A stretch of DNA of 64,000 nt from Xestospongia bergquistia (Eukaryota > Porifera > Demospongiae > Haplosclerida > Petrosiidae), in NCBI GenBank assembly GCA_963965975.1, contig OZ014416.1, positions 2,914,001 to 2,978,000 of the forward strand, in the 5' to 3' direction. Positions within the stretch are counted from its first letter, which is position 1. Each line of letters begins with the position of its first letter. A model generated the notes under the pieces. That model had not been told where the DNA came from. It saw nothing but the letters and a program-made list of their open reading frames with translations, and made no database searches. A program made the position numbers and the translations under genes. This document shows, in pieces, positions 33,784 to 57,322 of this stretch.

Positions 33784-35719
33784 CAGCCACAGCAAAGTCG
33801 GCATACTACAGCCATATTATAGGACTTACGGATTCACTGGATTTATGTATTGGATAGCTACACGTCCTTCAATAGATCCCAAGGCAAAACCAGTTGGTCT
33901 ATTTGACTTATCTTTAAATATACTAACACAACGATGTTGATATTTCAGTGGACTCTCCAATGTCTATAAAAAGAATGAATGCATAAAGCTTATAATAAAT
34001 AACAAAATTGACAAAGTCTGACCTTGAATTCATGTGGCTGGTTTTCTAAACTGTAGATTACAAGATGTCGACTAGCAGTACCTACAACTGCCATTGGATA
34101 CATCTACACATAAGAGTAAACAAATGATCTACACAAGTCTATCATCCATTCATCCATCCTTATTATCATATGCCCATAATGAAGTACAAAACCTAATCAC
34201 TAGCAATATACAAGCAAAACACAATATTGTATAATAATTGAAATAGAGCTGAACTAATTCTGAAAGTGATTCAATTTATTTTGTCTGTGATTATGAAGAA
34301 ATGTAAGCTCAGGACAGTGCACTTTGGCATTGAAATGATATTTTGACAACTATAGGTACAATTTTATATTGATATAATGTTTTATGAACAGATGTCTTTA
34401 AAAAAGAAATCAAGGCAACAAGATTGTATTCTAACACAGAGAGACAACAATCAATTACTTACAACATCAAGACAGTAGCATCTTTCAGGTAATTGTAACA
34501 CTAATGAAGGAGCTGGTTGACGACAGTCCCAGAACTAGAATAAAGAGCATCATGATCACAGCAAAATGACAAACTACTGACTTTTAAAGTTTTATCCCAG
34601 CTACCTGTCACAGCACATTTATAATTAGGAGCTTCTATCCATCTTACATTTCGAATAGGTGCATCATGCTAAGAGATATATGATATTTCAGATATTATTA
34701 ATAAAATGGACTAACTGAGCCAATATCTATAGCTTGGTTGCTTTGTAGATCCCAGAGCTTACAAGTTTTATCAGTGGAAGCAGATAACACTTTAGTACCA
34801 TCCTATAAGTACAAAGTTGGACAATGTAAGTCAGTAGTCTTTATAAGATCATCTACCATATAATAGGAACATGCTGAACTTTTACTTTCTCATTATTTCA
34901 TACTTCATCCACTCCCATTTTTGACATCTGATGACAGGGAGGTATGAACCTTATCATAGAGTTTGTGCAAGGCAACAGGGGTGTGTTGGCTCAATCAGAT
35001 TGCAGAACATCCTATTCTACCTATATAATTTGATGGTTTACTAGGCATTTTAGAATTAAGAGTCACAAAAACAGCCTTTTCAAACATTGAGAGCATTTTC
35101 ACATCTTTATATTCCTTCTTAAAGTGAAAACAGAACACTATTCCAAAATCTGTTTTTAGTAGATCAGTCTTAAGATTTACCATAATTTTTATGATCAAAA
35201 ATACCAAGTATTACTACAATCTGATTGGGTCACAAGTCCCAGTTGTACTTGTACAGCACAAGTTATATTAGGCTTGATATTAGACTCCCTCCTTGCCGCC
35301 CAATGTCAAATAAGGGACTGGAGTCTGGATACAGCAAAATACATTTTTGTATACATAACTAACTATACATCTATACATTTCATTGCTTAGGTCATCATCA
35401 GTCTATAAAAATTATAAACCATTGCTTTATATAAAACAACTTACAGCCACCCAGCAACAATCTAAGACTGGTCCTGTGTGTTGCTGCTCTGCTTTGGCCA
35501 TTGTAGCACCACTGTCTTGTATTTCCCAACATCTCACTGTATTGTTCCATGAACTACCAATAAGATAGTTAGCATTGGGGCTGAATGCTATCTGTAAAAG
35601 CAAAGGACACCAAAATAGGCGTGGTTATACAATTCACCTACTTTGCTGATACTATCTTCGGGAGGTTGAGAAACTTCATAATCTTTGTTAGGATTATGAC
35701 CAGAAACAGCAGCAAACAT
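32592..35719 (-). CDS. RAE1: mRNA export factor RAE1 (WD40 beta-propeller)
   Basis: Eleven coding exons on the minus strand: 35642-35719, 35445-35591, 34716-34802, 34582-34668, 34463-34534, 34023-34103, 33830-33963, 33665-33740, 33184-33285, 32922-33014, 32592-32681. They sum to 1047 nt, 348 aa, close to the usual 350-370. WD repeats include [50 protein letters not shown] and [18 protein letters not shown]. The C-terminus has DWSKGHEHYNP and ends in RNKKR. RAE1/Gle2 binds the GLEBS motif of NUP98 at the nuclear pore, acts in mRNA export and also works in spindle assembly. An (AG)n run of about 38 bp occupies most of the intron after exon 8. Confidence 0.96.
33742..33780 (+). repeat. (AG)n microsatellite in a RAE1 intron
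   Basis: About 20 AG units lie just upstream, in transcript sense, of the TTCAAAAG exon. On the minus strand it supplies the pyrimidine tract (CT)n next to the AG acceptor at exon 8. Confidence 0.95.
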
Positions 35720-35946
35720 GGCGAAAACTAGAAAAGAGTACAACAAGCAATAAACTGATGGAGGCTCCGCCTAGGTATAGCCCAATCCACGCCCAGATTT
35801 TGTAAAATCCTAATTACATGCTTATTATTTTCTATTACAATCAGTTTGGGCCTATAAAGTTAGAATTGCTTTTACTCACAAAGAAAGGAGACAATGAAGA
35901 CCAAAAAACACACTACCGTGACATATATACAGCAAAAAGAAAAAAA

Positions 35947-36019
35947 CAGGTTCGATCGGGGTTCGAACCCGAGACCTTCTGCGTGTAAAGCAGACGTGAT
36001 AACCACTACACCATCGAAC
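35947..36019 (-). tRNA. tRNA-Val (anticodon TAC)
   Basis: The minus strand begins GGTTCGATGGTGTAGTGGTT and folds as a cloverleaf. The acceptor stem is GGTTCGA/TCGAACC. The A and B box sequences are GTGTAGTGGTT and GGTTCGAACCC. The anticodon stem TCTGC/GCAGA encloses loop TTTACAC, so the anticodon is TAC (Val). There is no intron. A T-run (plus-strand A-run just before 35947) follows as a Pol III terminator. It sits in the divergent RAE1-ROCK intergenic space, upstream of both genes. Confidence 0.95.
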
Positions 36020-36392
36020 CACTTGTAATTAGAAGAAATATTAATAGAATGATAAATTCCAGTATGACACCAGTTGACTTATTATGACGTTTTATTATGC
36101 GGCGTGCGCAGTTTGACGTGACGTAAAGACTAAGGAGGAGAGGAAGAGACCTAAAAGTTGAAAGTAGTACCTGTGTATACAGTATTTGTGTTTAATCCGT
36201 TTCCCTTCACAAGAGAGAACTGTAACTTTGTATAAGAAGACAGTTGATGATTAAGACTATTAGGATTTGGCGACTGTGCTAAAGTAGGACAACAGCTGGT
36301 TTTATTTCAGGGGGTGTAGAAGACAGGTCCAGTATACTAACAAACAAGACCAACAGACTTTCAAGAATATTCTTAAAGACACATATCTCGAT

Positions 36393-47600
<11,208 letters not shown>

Positions 47601-47654
47601 CAACATGCGCATGTAAACAAATGAATAAAGATACTTTAATCATGTATTGTTAAG

Positions 47655-47900
47655 TATAAGTTATAGCCCAACTGAAGGAGGACTGAAAGTAGTCTGAGAA
47701 AGGTTCTATGCATCACACTTTATGTCCAATACTGTATGATGTGGGTTGGGCTATAACGTGTTTATGATTTGATACCATAGAAGTTCAAAGTGATGTCATT
47801 GCTTAGTATCTGCTGATGTGTTAGTTCTATATTTGGTACAATGCTATGATGTTACTTCTAATAAGAGCCTTATAGGAACTTTGAACTTTTATTGTATCAT
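47655..47900. repeat. Two nested inverted repeats 3' of ROCK
   Basis: AGTTATAGCCCAAC (about 47657) is answered by GTTGGGCTATAAC (about 47744). A second pair, AGAAGTTCAAAG (about 47780) and CTTTGAACTTTT (about 47879), encloses about 100 bp. Both could form stem-loops in the ROCK 3' region or be MITE termini. Confidence 0.6.
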
Positions 47901-48047
47901 GTCACATTTGGTGAAATTATTTAGTGAGAACATATTCTCTGTTCACATTGAGAATGAATGATTTAGTGGATTTCAATTATGACAATGTCATCAACCTAAC
48001 TTTGGTGTGGTGTCATAGTTATAAAGTTTTTTGTGAGTTACATTAAA

Positions 48048-48370
48048 GCTGCTCTTGGTTCTTTGAAGTTGTCTCTTCTTAATCTATCATACTTTATTAT
48101 TGAAGGTATTTCAACAGTTTCTGAATTTTTCTGCTAAAGCTGGAGAACACTTGTGCAAGGATTTGTTAGTAATATGCAAAATTATGCATAATATCTGTCA
48201 TGGTGGAATGTGAAGAACACCATTCACTTTATATGAGGTTTCTGGTTTGTGACTTTCCTAAACGGCTGCACTCTAGGTTTTTGATAAAATTTATAGACTT
48301 GCAAGGCATTTTGAATAGTACAAACCATTTCTCTCTAGCTCATTCTCAACTGGAATAACACTGACTTATT
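48048..48370 (+). repeat. Dispersed repeat, copy 2
   Basis: Collinear with 25450-25740. Shared blocks include TGGTTCTTT, TCATACTTT, GAACACTTGTG-like, GTGGAATGTGAAG, GACTTTCCTAAACGGCT and AAAATTTATAGACTTGCAAGGC. Both copies are plus-oriented and diverged, so this is an old interspersed element. Confidence 0.65.
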
Positions 48371-50703
48371 GGTCATTCTCAACATGAACAGAGCATTTGG
48401 TTCATGGTAAAATAACTCCATGGTCACTAAGGAGGTAGTTAATTTACTAGTTATTAATTTAATATATGTTAATTAGTGGCTATGCTTAATAGAAAGTAAC
48501 TATTAACACCAGTGAGAGAGTATTGTCAATTTCAGTATAGCATTGCCACCACATGCTTATTGGTGTTAAAGTTAATTGTTTTACATTATTGGACAACTTT
48601 TAATTAATTATATAAAGTGATTTTATTTTTCAATTATTTCCAGCTTTACTTGAAAAGCTACAAACATCAAAGTAGGAACTTAGTTGTCCTAGAAAAAGTA
48701 TCCTACATTTTCTAATGCAAGGATAGACACTACACATATAGACTTCTCTATTTTACAAAAATTGTAGTAGCTTGCAAATTCTTTGTGGGCAAAATTAAAA
48801 GCAGTGCAAAGTATGAATAACATTCAAAATAGATAAATAGAAAGACTTGAAAGACAATATCATATTTTTCCAGTATTAATGGTACTAATTGACTTTCTTA
48901 GCCACACCTTTTATATATAATTAAACTATTCTGTATATATATGGCAATGATCTAAAACTTCCTTCATTTGTGTCTGTGGCCCTTTAAATGAGACAGTTTG
49001 AATAGCATATATTAACATTTTTAAAAATTTTTTAGTACTTAGTACACAATTATAAATGTATTATTTACATGTAATTTTCTTTTAATAGATTCTTCGACAT
49101 ATTCTCAATAGTGCAACAATTTTCTGCTTTAAGACCTGTCAAGTTGTAAAACCAACACAACATCTATATATTATTATTATGTTATTATTGCTATGTATTA
49201 TTTCAATAACCACTCAGTCTTTAATAGTCTTTTGTTAAAGGAAGTTTTACTTTCATCCATCTAAATTATTAGACTCAGGACATCACTTCAAAGCTGCTTT
49301 TGTTATAGTTTTTTTCTTTCTTGTATATCTCTCAGATATAAGTATGTGTCTTACTGCTATATGGTATATTGTTATAAGTCATGTGTTAATAATTCATGCA
49401 TGGTAACAAATGTATTATTATAATAATATAATAATAATATTATTATTATGAGTTTGTTGATTTATAAATTAAAGCAGGTGACTACCTATTATTATATGTC
49501 TGTCAGTTGGAGTGGATGTCTGTCAGTTGGAGTGGAAGTGAATATATTGATTGTATCTTATTCTGTAAAAACATGAATTTAGGAGGATTTATAGTGCTAC
49601 AATGAAGTGTGTTGTAATTGAATGGTCAGGTTGGTCTAGTAATGTGTGTACAAAAGGTTGGCCACTGTTGACCGGAGATGTTTATAATGATAATTGAAAT
49701 AATTACAAGTGTTGAAGCAATGGTAATTGAAATGAAGTAATTATAATTACCTCAATTACTTACGACTTCTGATAAAACTAGCTGGGTACTGTGGGTAGTC
49801 ATTAAGGGTTCATTAAACTGTGAACTATAACATTATATAGGTACACATGTATATTCCCAGAACATTGGAGTTGAAAACTTTGTGCTTGGGTAAGAAGCCA
49901 GTCAATAACTACAGATGCTCATACACTGTTTGAATAAGAGTAATTACAACTATTACAATATATTTGGCCAGAATTTCCTGGGACATCTGAGTGACACAAT
50001 GGTGTACTTGGCTAAGGGTGGACTATATCGTTAACATACACTGTTTGGCAAAGAGCAACTATGTACACAACTACTGTTTATTGCCAGAACTTCCCAGAAT
50101 GTTATAGAGTATAGTAACATTGTCTGAGGGTCTAGCCAAAGACTGTTTTCCACATGCATTGTTTTGGTTAAAAATAACCACAACTACTATATAAGAATAA
50201 CACACTAGTTGTACTGCAGGAATATTGTAATGGTAATTGAATTGTAACTGATTATATAATTAATAACAAGGTTAGAAGCAATGGTAAATGTAGTTAAGTA
50301 ATTAATTAGGAATTTTTACACTGATGATAATAGCGTTTCACGATCTAGTGACAGTAATGAATGGTAATAATAAAATAGGCTAATTGTGAAATAATAGTAA
50401 TTGTAATCATTACAGGTTAAAGTAATTACAACATCTTCCATACTACCTGACTACCCTTAAGTCTATATTGAATTTGTTATAGTGTTCTATTGTAGACAGG
50501 TTAATCACATCACAAATGAGTGTATACAATAATCTACATTGTTTTACCTTTTGTATAGGAGGTATTATAATCACAAATAATTACCATCTTTAAATAAAAA
50601 TTTCACATGACAATTAAAAATCTGCTCTGCAGAAAAATAAAAGTATAGCAGCATAAATATGATGTTATTGTTTATTAAAAGACAAGGTGATAGCATATTA
50701 AGC

Positions 50704-53700
50704 CTAGGGCAAATCTTTGTTGGCATCTGATGATGACCTCTTAACAATCAATAATACAGCAATGACAATAGCTATTACTACTATAAGGATACCAAAGACG
50801 AGACCAGCCATTGTAGCAGCCAGAACCTCAGAACTTGAAGATGAACTTAAACGTTGATCAACAGTATAAGAATATAATGATTTGGTACATGTTTGAGAGT
50901 CCAATGGATTTGATACACTTTCTAATAAGAAAACAATAATCAGAAATTATTAAAGACATGATCTTTATACTTGAGAGCACAAAGATAGATACATTTACTC
51001 ATAATGTTTATCACATACCAACAACATAGATGGGAAATTTCATTGGTTGGTTTCCTTCACAGGCAGGCATTGAAGCAAAATAATAGTTACCCGGCATATT
51101 AGCAATATAAATGTATGTTCCAGGTGTGTTTGATAAGAGAGTAGATGTAGTTGGACCAAATACACATCCAATGTAACGATTCTAAAAAGATAAATTGATT
51201 AGTAGATTTCAGATAGATAGTTGGTTTGTTTAAGACTAAATACCATAGAAGTGTGTGTGTTGTTTTATTAACTGACAAGAGGAGGGAGGGGATTTTCAAG
51301 GAAGTTTATTGTTTATATTAAAGCAAATTTTGTTGGTTTTTAAATAAGCAAACAGCTAAAAAGAAAAATGTAGTAAATTCTTACTATATTTGCCATTAGA
51401 TGAACAGTATTAGGTGATGAAAATGTAAAGTTGAGTCTGTCATTTTTAAGTAGTCTTAAAGGAAAATAGTCTTGTCCTTGAGACCAACCATTAGTACCAC
51501 CTACTGGTATTATCTAATGAGAGAGAGAAATTAATTGTAATGTAGTGTTGATAACTAACATAATAATCTTGAGCACACTTATTTCTTTCCAATGGAGGCA
51601 ACATGCCATAGAGGTATCCATTAACGTAGGTAGGCGTGGTCACATTAAAGGCAAGATTGCCTTGTTGAGCATGACTCAGTACTACTTCACTAATATTGGT
51701 ATTATAATTATCAGGATAGACAAACTGAAACGAAATAAAACATATAACACACGTACAATATTAATTAGCTCACAGATATTTCCCTGACATTAGCTCTGGT
51801 GTTACTATTTTGTGCAGTAGAAACAGTAATAGTATTCAATGTTTCTTCAGGGCTCACTAATCTTACAGTTAGTGTCACTGAGTCAGGAATATTCCAGAAA
51901 GCAAGACTACAGAAATACAATAAGAAAGAATGATCATGTTATCCTCTCTCTGAGCTAAATACTATACATCTATTATGCATGTAGTATGTATTTTGGTAAT
52001 ACTGTATAACTAATTATTTTTACAATGAGGATATTTACTGGAAGTATCACACAGTACCTGTATTGTAGTCTCTGTACTCTGTCAATAACCACAGCTCCTA
52101 CACCATATGGCTGTAATGTACTGTCAACTCTAACACCATCAACAAGAGAGATACGAGGCCAATAACCTGATAAAAGATTAAGGTCACTATATAAACTTAC
52201 AACCTTTGAAGTCAATAAAGATAAAAACTATCCCAAACATTTTATTACATGTACTACGGTAGTAAACTTACATTGATTTGTTAATTTGCCAGATGAAGGA
52301 CAAAACCATTGTCCTGGTATTGATAGTTGAGCTCTCAATTCACCATTAGAATTGTTAACAGTGTGCATATTAAGATAGATCAAACCTTCTATGAAATAAC
52401 GTAGTTCATCAGCTGTAATATTCTATAGAGAACAACAACTATCATGTGTACAATTATTAAATATATCTTACCTGCCATTTAGCTAAGACATTCCAACTAG
52501 ATCCTCTCTTTCTAGTAATGTTACGACTCATATCTAATGGAATATTAGATGTAGTACGACCTTGATATGCTGGACCGTGTACATGTGCTTTGACTAGAGG
52601 TGATGTCAGATCATTTAACTAATAAAAAATAAGATTGTTAATAGAAAAGTATTTCAACATTATTCAATAACACTGACGGTTGGTTTGTTTAATGATATTA
52701 TAACTTGTGGTTAGCCATTTCCAATGGTTTCTTATTAATACAAAACTAATATAATGTCTAAATTTCTAATCTCATATTTTCTAGTTACATTAAGATACAC
52801 AAAAAATCATTACATTTTCTCCTAATTTTTAGCCTCAGCTACATAAGTTTAAAGTCGTATAATTCTCTACAATGTACAAATATTGTCACTGACTGTTGTT
52901 TGAAATGTCACCACTCCGTCCACGGAAATATAGGCATAGCTTGTAGCACTACCATTAGTGGGTGTGTCTACAGGTGGTACCTCACTATTACTATCAAATA
53001 AACCCTGTTAACAGACAGTAAAATGACTTGTTACATGAACATATACTTACAATCATTCCTTCTTGGAGATCACACTGTAGTTCTCCATTTCTGTTATTTG
53101 TAGTTGATATTCGAACACTTGATAGCCCTAACAATGACACAATCTTAACACAAACTAACACTTTTAACAATGATACCACCATAATATGAAGTTATGAACT
53201 AACCCTCCTAACAATGACACAATTTTAACACTGACCTTGATATCACCTTAACATTAACCCTGATACCACCCTAACACAAACTAACCCTCCTAACAATGAT
53301 ACCACCATAACATGAAGTTATGAACTAGCCCTCCTAACAATGACACAATTTTAACACTGGCCTTGATACCACCTTAACATTAACCCTGATACCACCCTAA
53401 CACAAACTAACACTCCTAACAATGATACCACCTTAACATGAACTAACTTCCTAACAATGATACTACTTAACATAAACTAACCCTCCTAACAATGATACAA
53501 CCCTAACATGAAGTTATGAAAGAACCCTCCTAACAATGATACAACCTTACCACTAACCCTGATACCACTTAATATACATAGCTTACCATCTAATATTCTA
53601 TCACGCTGAATATCAGTGATGTCCACTATTCCATTAACACGATACCCATCATGCCAATATGAGGTCAAAACTAGATCTAGAGGGAGACACATAGTAACCA

Positions 53701-56032
53701 AACTATGCACAATAGCATATTCATTGACTATTACTATCAATAGCTTGTCCTTGTAAAGTGACACTACTAATAGTGGATGTCATATCAAACATATCCATTC
53801 CAAAAACAACCCTACAGTTAACAAAACACATAAACAATGCATTATGTACATTATTAGAGTAATACCTGTTGCCAGTAATAGAGAGTCCAACAGTGCCTCC
53901 CCCATTACCAGCAATGTTATTTAATATACACTAAGAAGAAATACACATACTATCTAATATTACAATGTGGGAAGACTTACACCAAAATATCTGGTTGTGT
54001 TTAAACAAGGACCAGTAGGTTTAGCAAATACTGTAGCATTAGCAGAAGGTCCAGTAAAAGGGTTACCAGTGAACCAGCCACTGGAAGAGTAATTACCATG
54101 CTCTAAACCATAGAGATTGTCAACAGGGTTCTAAAAAAATAAGATATCATAATAGGCAACCTCAAGTATATCACCCTAACATTGCTGTTGGTTACAGTGA
54201 TTTGCCCTAAGATGTCTCCATCACTACTGGTAGAAGTTACAATATCAACATATAACACACCAGTCTAGAGAAGAGAGTAGAACAATTTGTTATGTTTTGA
54301 CTCTTAATGTAGCATCTGCTTCTTACTGTTAAAAGATGTGCTACCATACTGGAGATACCAGTCCAACTACCTGCATTTGAGGTCATAGACCCATCAATAT
54401 TAACCATACCCAGAATATCAGCTCTGTCAGCAATAGGATAATACAGAAACCGAAGCTTCTCAGCTTGTCTAGTACTGAAGAGAAACACATACATAAGTAT
54501 GACTCATGTAGCCTATTTGACATTTGAGTAAAACAGGGAGTTTATTATTTAGCTAAGAAAGACTATCAAACTCATAACCTCAATATTCATAAATAATCCT
54601 ATAACTGCTTATTTTTATCCTTATTAGGAAGAAGTAGCTATTAATAAATATCCAATAACTAATACGCATATAATAGCTTCTTTTAAGACTTACGACTTTA
54701 AAACATATTACCTGAATGGACTAGTCATAGTGATATTATACAAGAGAGTCTCTCCTACCAGTACAAACATACCAACAGCTCTAGCAGAAGTACTACTGCC
54801 ACGCAATGTTGCCTATAAAAACAACACATAATTTTATGATAATATATCAAATTGAATTATTATGAAGCTAACTTGCAATTTTACTGCTTAAAGTGAAAAA
54901 TGAACACTTATTATTTTCAAATGGCATCTACTTAAAATAATTATATATATATTTCATACTTGATATCGTCTAGACGGATCATATGGCCAATTATATATTT
55001 GATATGGTTTTCTCCGACTAGGACAAGTGAATGAGTTAACACCTGAAGATCTACATAAGAGCAACATGTGAAACTAACATACAGACCAACATTACTTACC
55101 GAATAGATACAGGAACAGTTGAGTTATATTGAGGACAATCACTGTATTGACAGTAACCTGATGAAGCTACAAAAAGAGCATTATCAATACTATCATTGAT
55201 TTTCTAACTTACTATCAATTTGTCTGAGAACAAGAGCACAGTTCTGTTGTGGAAGACAACGGACATTAGGTATATCTACAGTCACATAGTACATGTTATT
55301 GGTGGTACTCTGATATGGGATATGGTCCAATATAACACATTCTTGATTGGCACGATAAATACTGAGACGAAATGGTGACCCTGTGAACCAAACAGACAGA
55401 ACATTACTATAATGTCATGAACATTTAATCGAGATTTTTGGATTAGCTCTTTCCATGTTTCACACTGAATGCTAACTAGCAGTGTCAACAGCGAATTCAA
55501 AGGATATATACATATTATCGGAGAATAAACAGATAGTAACTCATGTTAGTCTCGTGAGACTATAACTCATGTATGATGACCCTGTTCTACTTGTTGAATG
55601 CTGACTACATTTTCACTGATTTGTGCTACTGTAGTATTCAATTTTACATTACCTGGTCTGGCATTGGTCTCCTGAAATATTATAGTCCTGGGACCAGCAG
55701 TAAGTTCAGTATATTCACTCTAGTGAAAAAAGTAGCTATCATAATTATATATAGAACTCTTTTGTCGCTAAGTTCAGTCTTTGCTATTGTTTTTAGAATG
55801 ATGCAGACATAATCTATTACATTTGTCTTGCTAGAAAGATCTCTCTTAGCCCGGGGCTGGCTTGCAAAGGCTTTAACAATAACAATGATATGTGTAAAGT
55901 AGTTACTATTATAACTAGAGTACTCTTATACTTTACCCCAGATAGATTGAGCGGTGGAGGGCAGAGAAGTTGGACCTCTCCACTTGCAAAAGACAAAACC
56001 ACTGCAAACAAGAAAAGAAGGCTAGGGTTCAT
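50704..56032 (-). CDS. Membrane protein with CHRD domains and a phytocyanin-like domain
   Basis: Twenty-two exons: 55937-56032, 55653-55719, 55213-55380, 55100-55166, 54960-55050, 54712-54812, 54327-54474, 54181-54264, 53981-54130, 53866-53930, 53735-53811, 53587-53670, 53051-53127, 52894-53004, 52472-52618, 52272-52422, 52058-52166, 51774-51906, 51560-51724, 51385-51513, 51019-51181, 50704-50921; 2601 nt, 866 aa, in frame. Signal peptide 1-18. Three chordin-type (CHRD) modules: C-terminal signatures LYVDIVTSTSSDGDILGQI and STTNNRNGELQCDL, and a full third module from EVPPVDTPTNGSA, through VKAHVHGP, to LIYLNMHTVNNSNGELRAQL. Next a phytocyanin-like region (IIPVGGTNGWSQ..., VHLMAN, MPGNYYFASMPACEG). 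A Ser-rich linker, one membrane helix (GILIVVIAIVIAVLLIV) and a 13-aa basic tail end it. The ligand is unknown. Confidence 0.85.
53128..53580 (+). repeat. Minisatellite within an intron of the CHRD protein
   Basis: Repeats of the type CTAACCCTCCTAACAATGATAC(C/A)ACC and (A/T)TAACATGAAGTTATGAA occur in mixed order across the intron between the 53587 and 53127 exon borders. The exon-13 acceptor on the minus strand is the first of many TGTTAG copies supplied by the array. Confidence 0.85.
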
Positions 56033-56277
56033 GATGTTCGATCAGACTGGATGGGCGTGTCAATGATGGAGCTAGATCTATATTTAGAAACAAGCTGTGT
56101 CGTCATGAACTATTTTTAGTAAATACAAAGACACGTCGAGAAATTATACAGTACAGTTTTTTACGTGAACTAAGATTAAACATTGATTGACACATGTAGA
56201 CTCTTCTACTATAAAATGGAGTCGACTTCGTCAAAGCACAACGCAAATCTAAGAATACAAAAAGCTTTAAACTGATA
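56033..56277. promoter_or_regulatory. Divergent promoter between the CHRD protein and ARF genes
   Basis: Only 245 bp separate the two start codons (56032 minus, 56278 plus), so both transcripts must start within this segment. TATAAA-like words occur but no motif is decisive. Confidence 0.55.
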
Positions 56278-56900
56278 ATGGGGACCATATATTCTTTGAT
56301 AAAAGACGCTTTGGAATCCTTCTCAAAAGTTCATGATGCAAAAGTTTTAATGCTGGGGTTGGATGCTGCTGGTAAGACTACTATCCTGTACAAACTGAAG
56401 CTCAATGAAACAGTTGTAACTGTTCCAACTGTTGGCTTTAATGTTGAAACTGTTCAACCTACCAAGAATGTTAGCTTTACAGTTTGGGATGTTGGTGGAC
56501 AGAAAATACTCAGAGACTTATGGAAGCATTATTATCAAGGATGTGATGGACTTCTCTTCATAGTAGATAGTGCAGATCATGAGAGATTTTCAGATGCAAG
56601 AGAGGAATTGGAATCAATATTGAGTATGTAGATATTTATGAATACTATAACATTTATATATTGCCTATTACTACAGAAGATGAACACATGTATGGTGTAC
56701 CGGTGTTAGTGATGGCAAACAAGCAAGACCTACCTCAAGCTCTTGGACCCAGTGAGGTGGCTAGTAAGCTTGGCCTTTCCATCATAAAAGGAAGAGATTG
56801 GAGTGTTCAGGGTACTACTGCTACAAATGGAGATGGTGTATATGAGGGAATTTTAGAGTTTAGTGACATGGTTACAAGTTTTCAAAAGAACAAGAGATAA
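56278..56900 (+). CDS. ARF-family small GTPase
   Basis: Two exons, 56278-56623 and 56677-56900, 570 nt, 189 aa. It begins MGTIYSL with Gly2 for N-myristoylation and an amphipathic helix. GTP-binding motifs: G1 GLDAAGKT, G2 PTVGFN, G3 WDVGGQ, G4 NKQD, and G5 TTATNGDG in place of the usual ATCA(T/S)GDG. Switch 2 reads [17 protein letters not shown] where ARF1/6 have a conserved KIRPLWRHY, and the C-terminus is a little longer than ARF1 (181 aa). It is therefore a divergent ARF or ARF-like protein, not a clear ARF1 or ARF6 orthologue. Its role is regulated membrane recruitment of effectors or coats, by family. Confidence 0.92.
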
Positions 56901-57322
56901 ATTCTTATTTATGCTATAGCAATATTGTCTTAATCTTTGTTTTGTTTACTATATTCAATTTGTACATATTATATTTAGCAACTGAACACTGTATTATTTA
57001 CATTACATTCAATTTCATCTTTTTTTCTTCAAAATTATTGCTTAGTATTGTTGTGCCATTTCATCCTCTGGTAATGAAATTTACTTAACTTCTTTATGGA
57101 TATTGGCTTCTTGGCAGTGTTGTGGTTATGCTGGTATATCAAAGAACTTAAACAGAATATTATAATACCATGGCCAAGTAATAAACAAGGAAGGTGAGTA
57201 ATAATATTAATTAGTAGGCATTGTACTTTAGTTGATGCCTATCAAATTAACTTATGATGATACAATGTAGCCATTACGCATTGTATGGGCCAGGATTATC
57301 AGAAAATGTTTTACATGTATGA
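56901..57322. other. Convergent 3' flanks of ARF and receptor B
   Basis: About 420 bp of AT-rich sequence with no supported feature. Confidence 0.45.

Larger units (their letters stand above)
47601..50703. other. Non-coding region between ROCK and the CHRD protein gene
   Basis: About 3 kb without supported exons. It contains inverted-repeat arms at 47655-47760 and 47778-47900, a dispersed repeat (48048-48370), a 20-bp direct duplication of TGTCTGTCAGTTGGAGTGGA (49498-49537) and an (ATT/AAT)n patch near 49410-49450. Frequent short TAATTGxAATTA motifs occur in 49680-50420. No RNA gene is visible. It is one of the longest gene-free stretches in the window. Confidence 0.5.
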
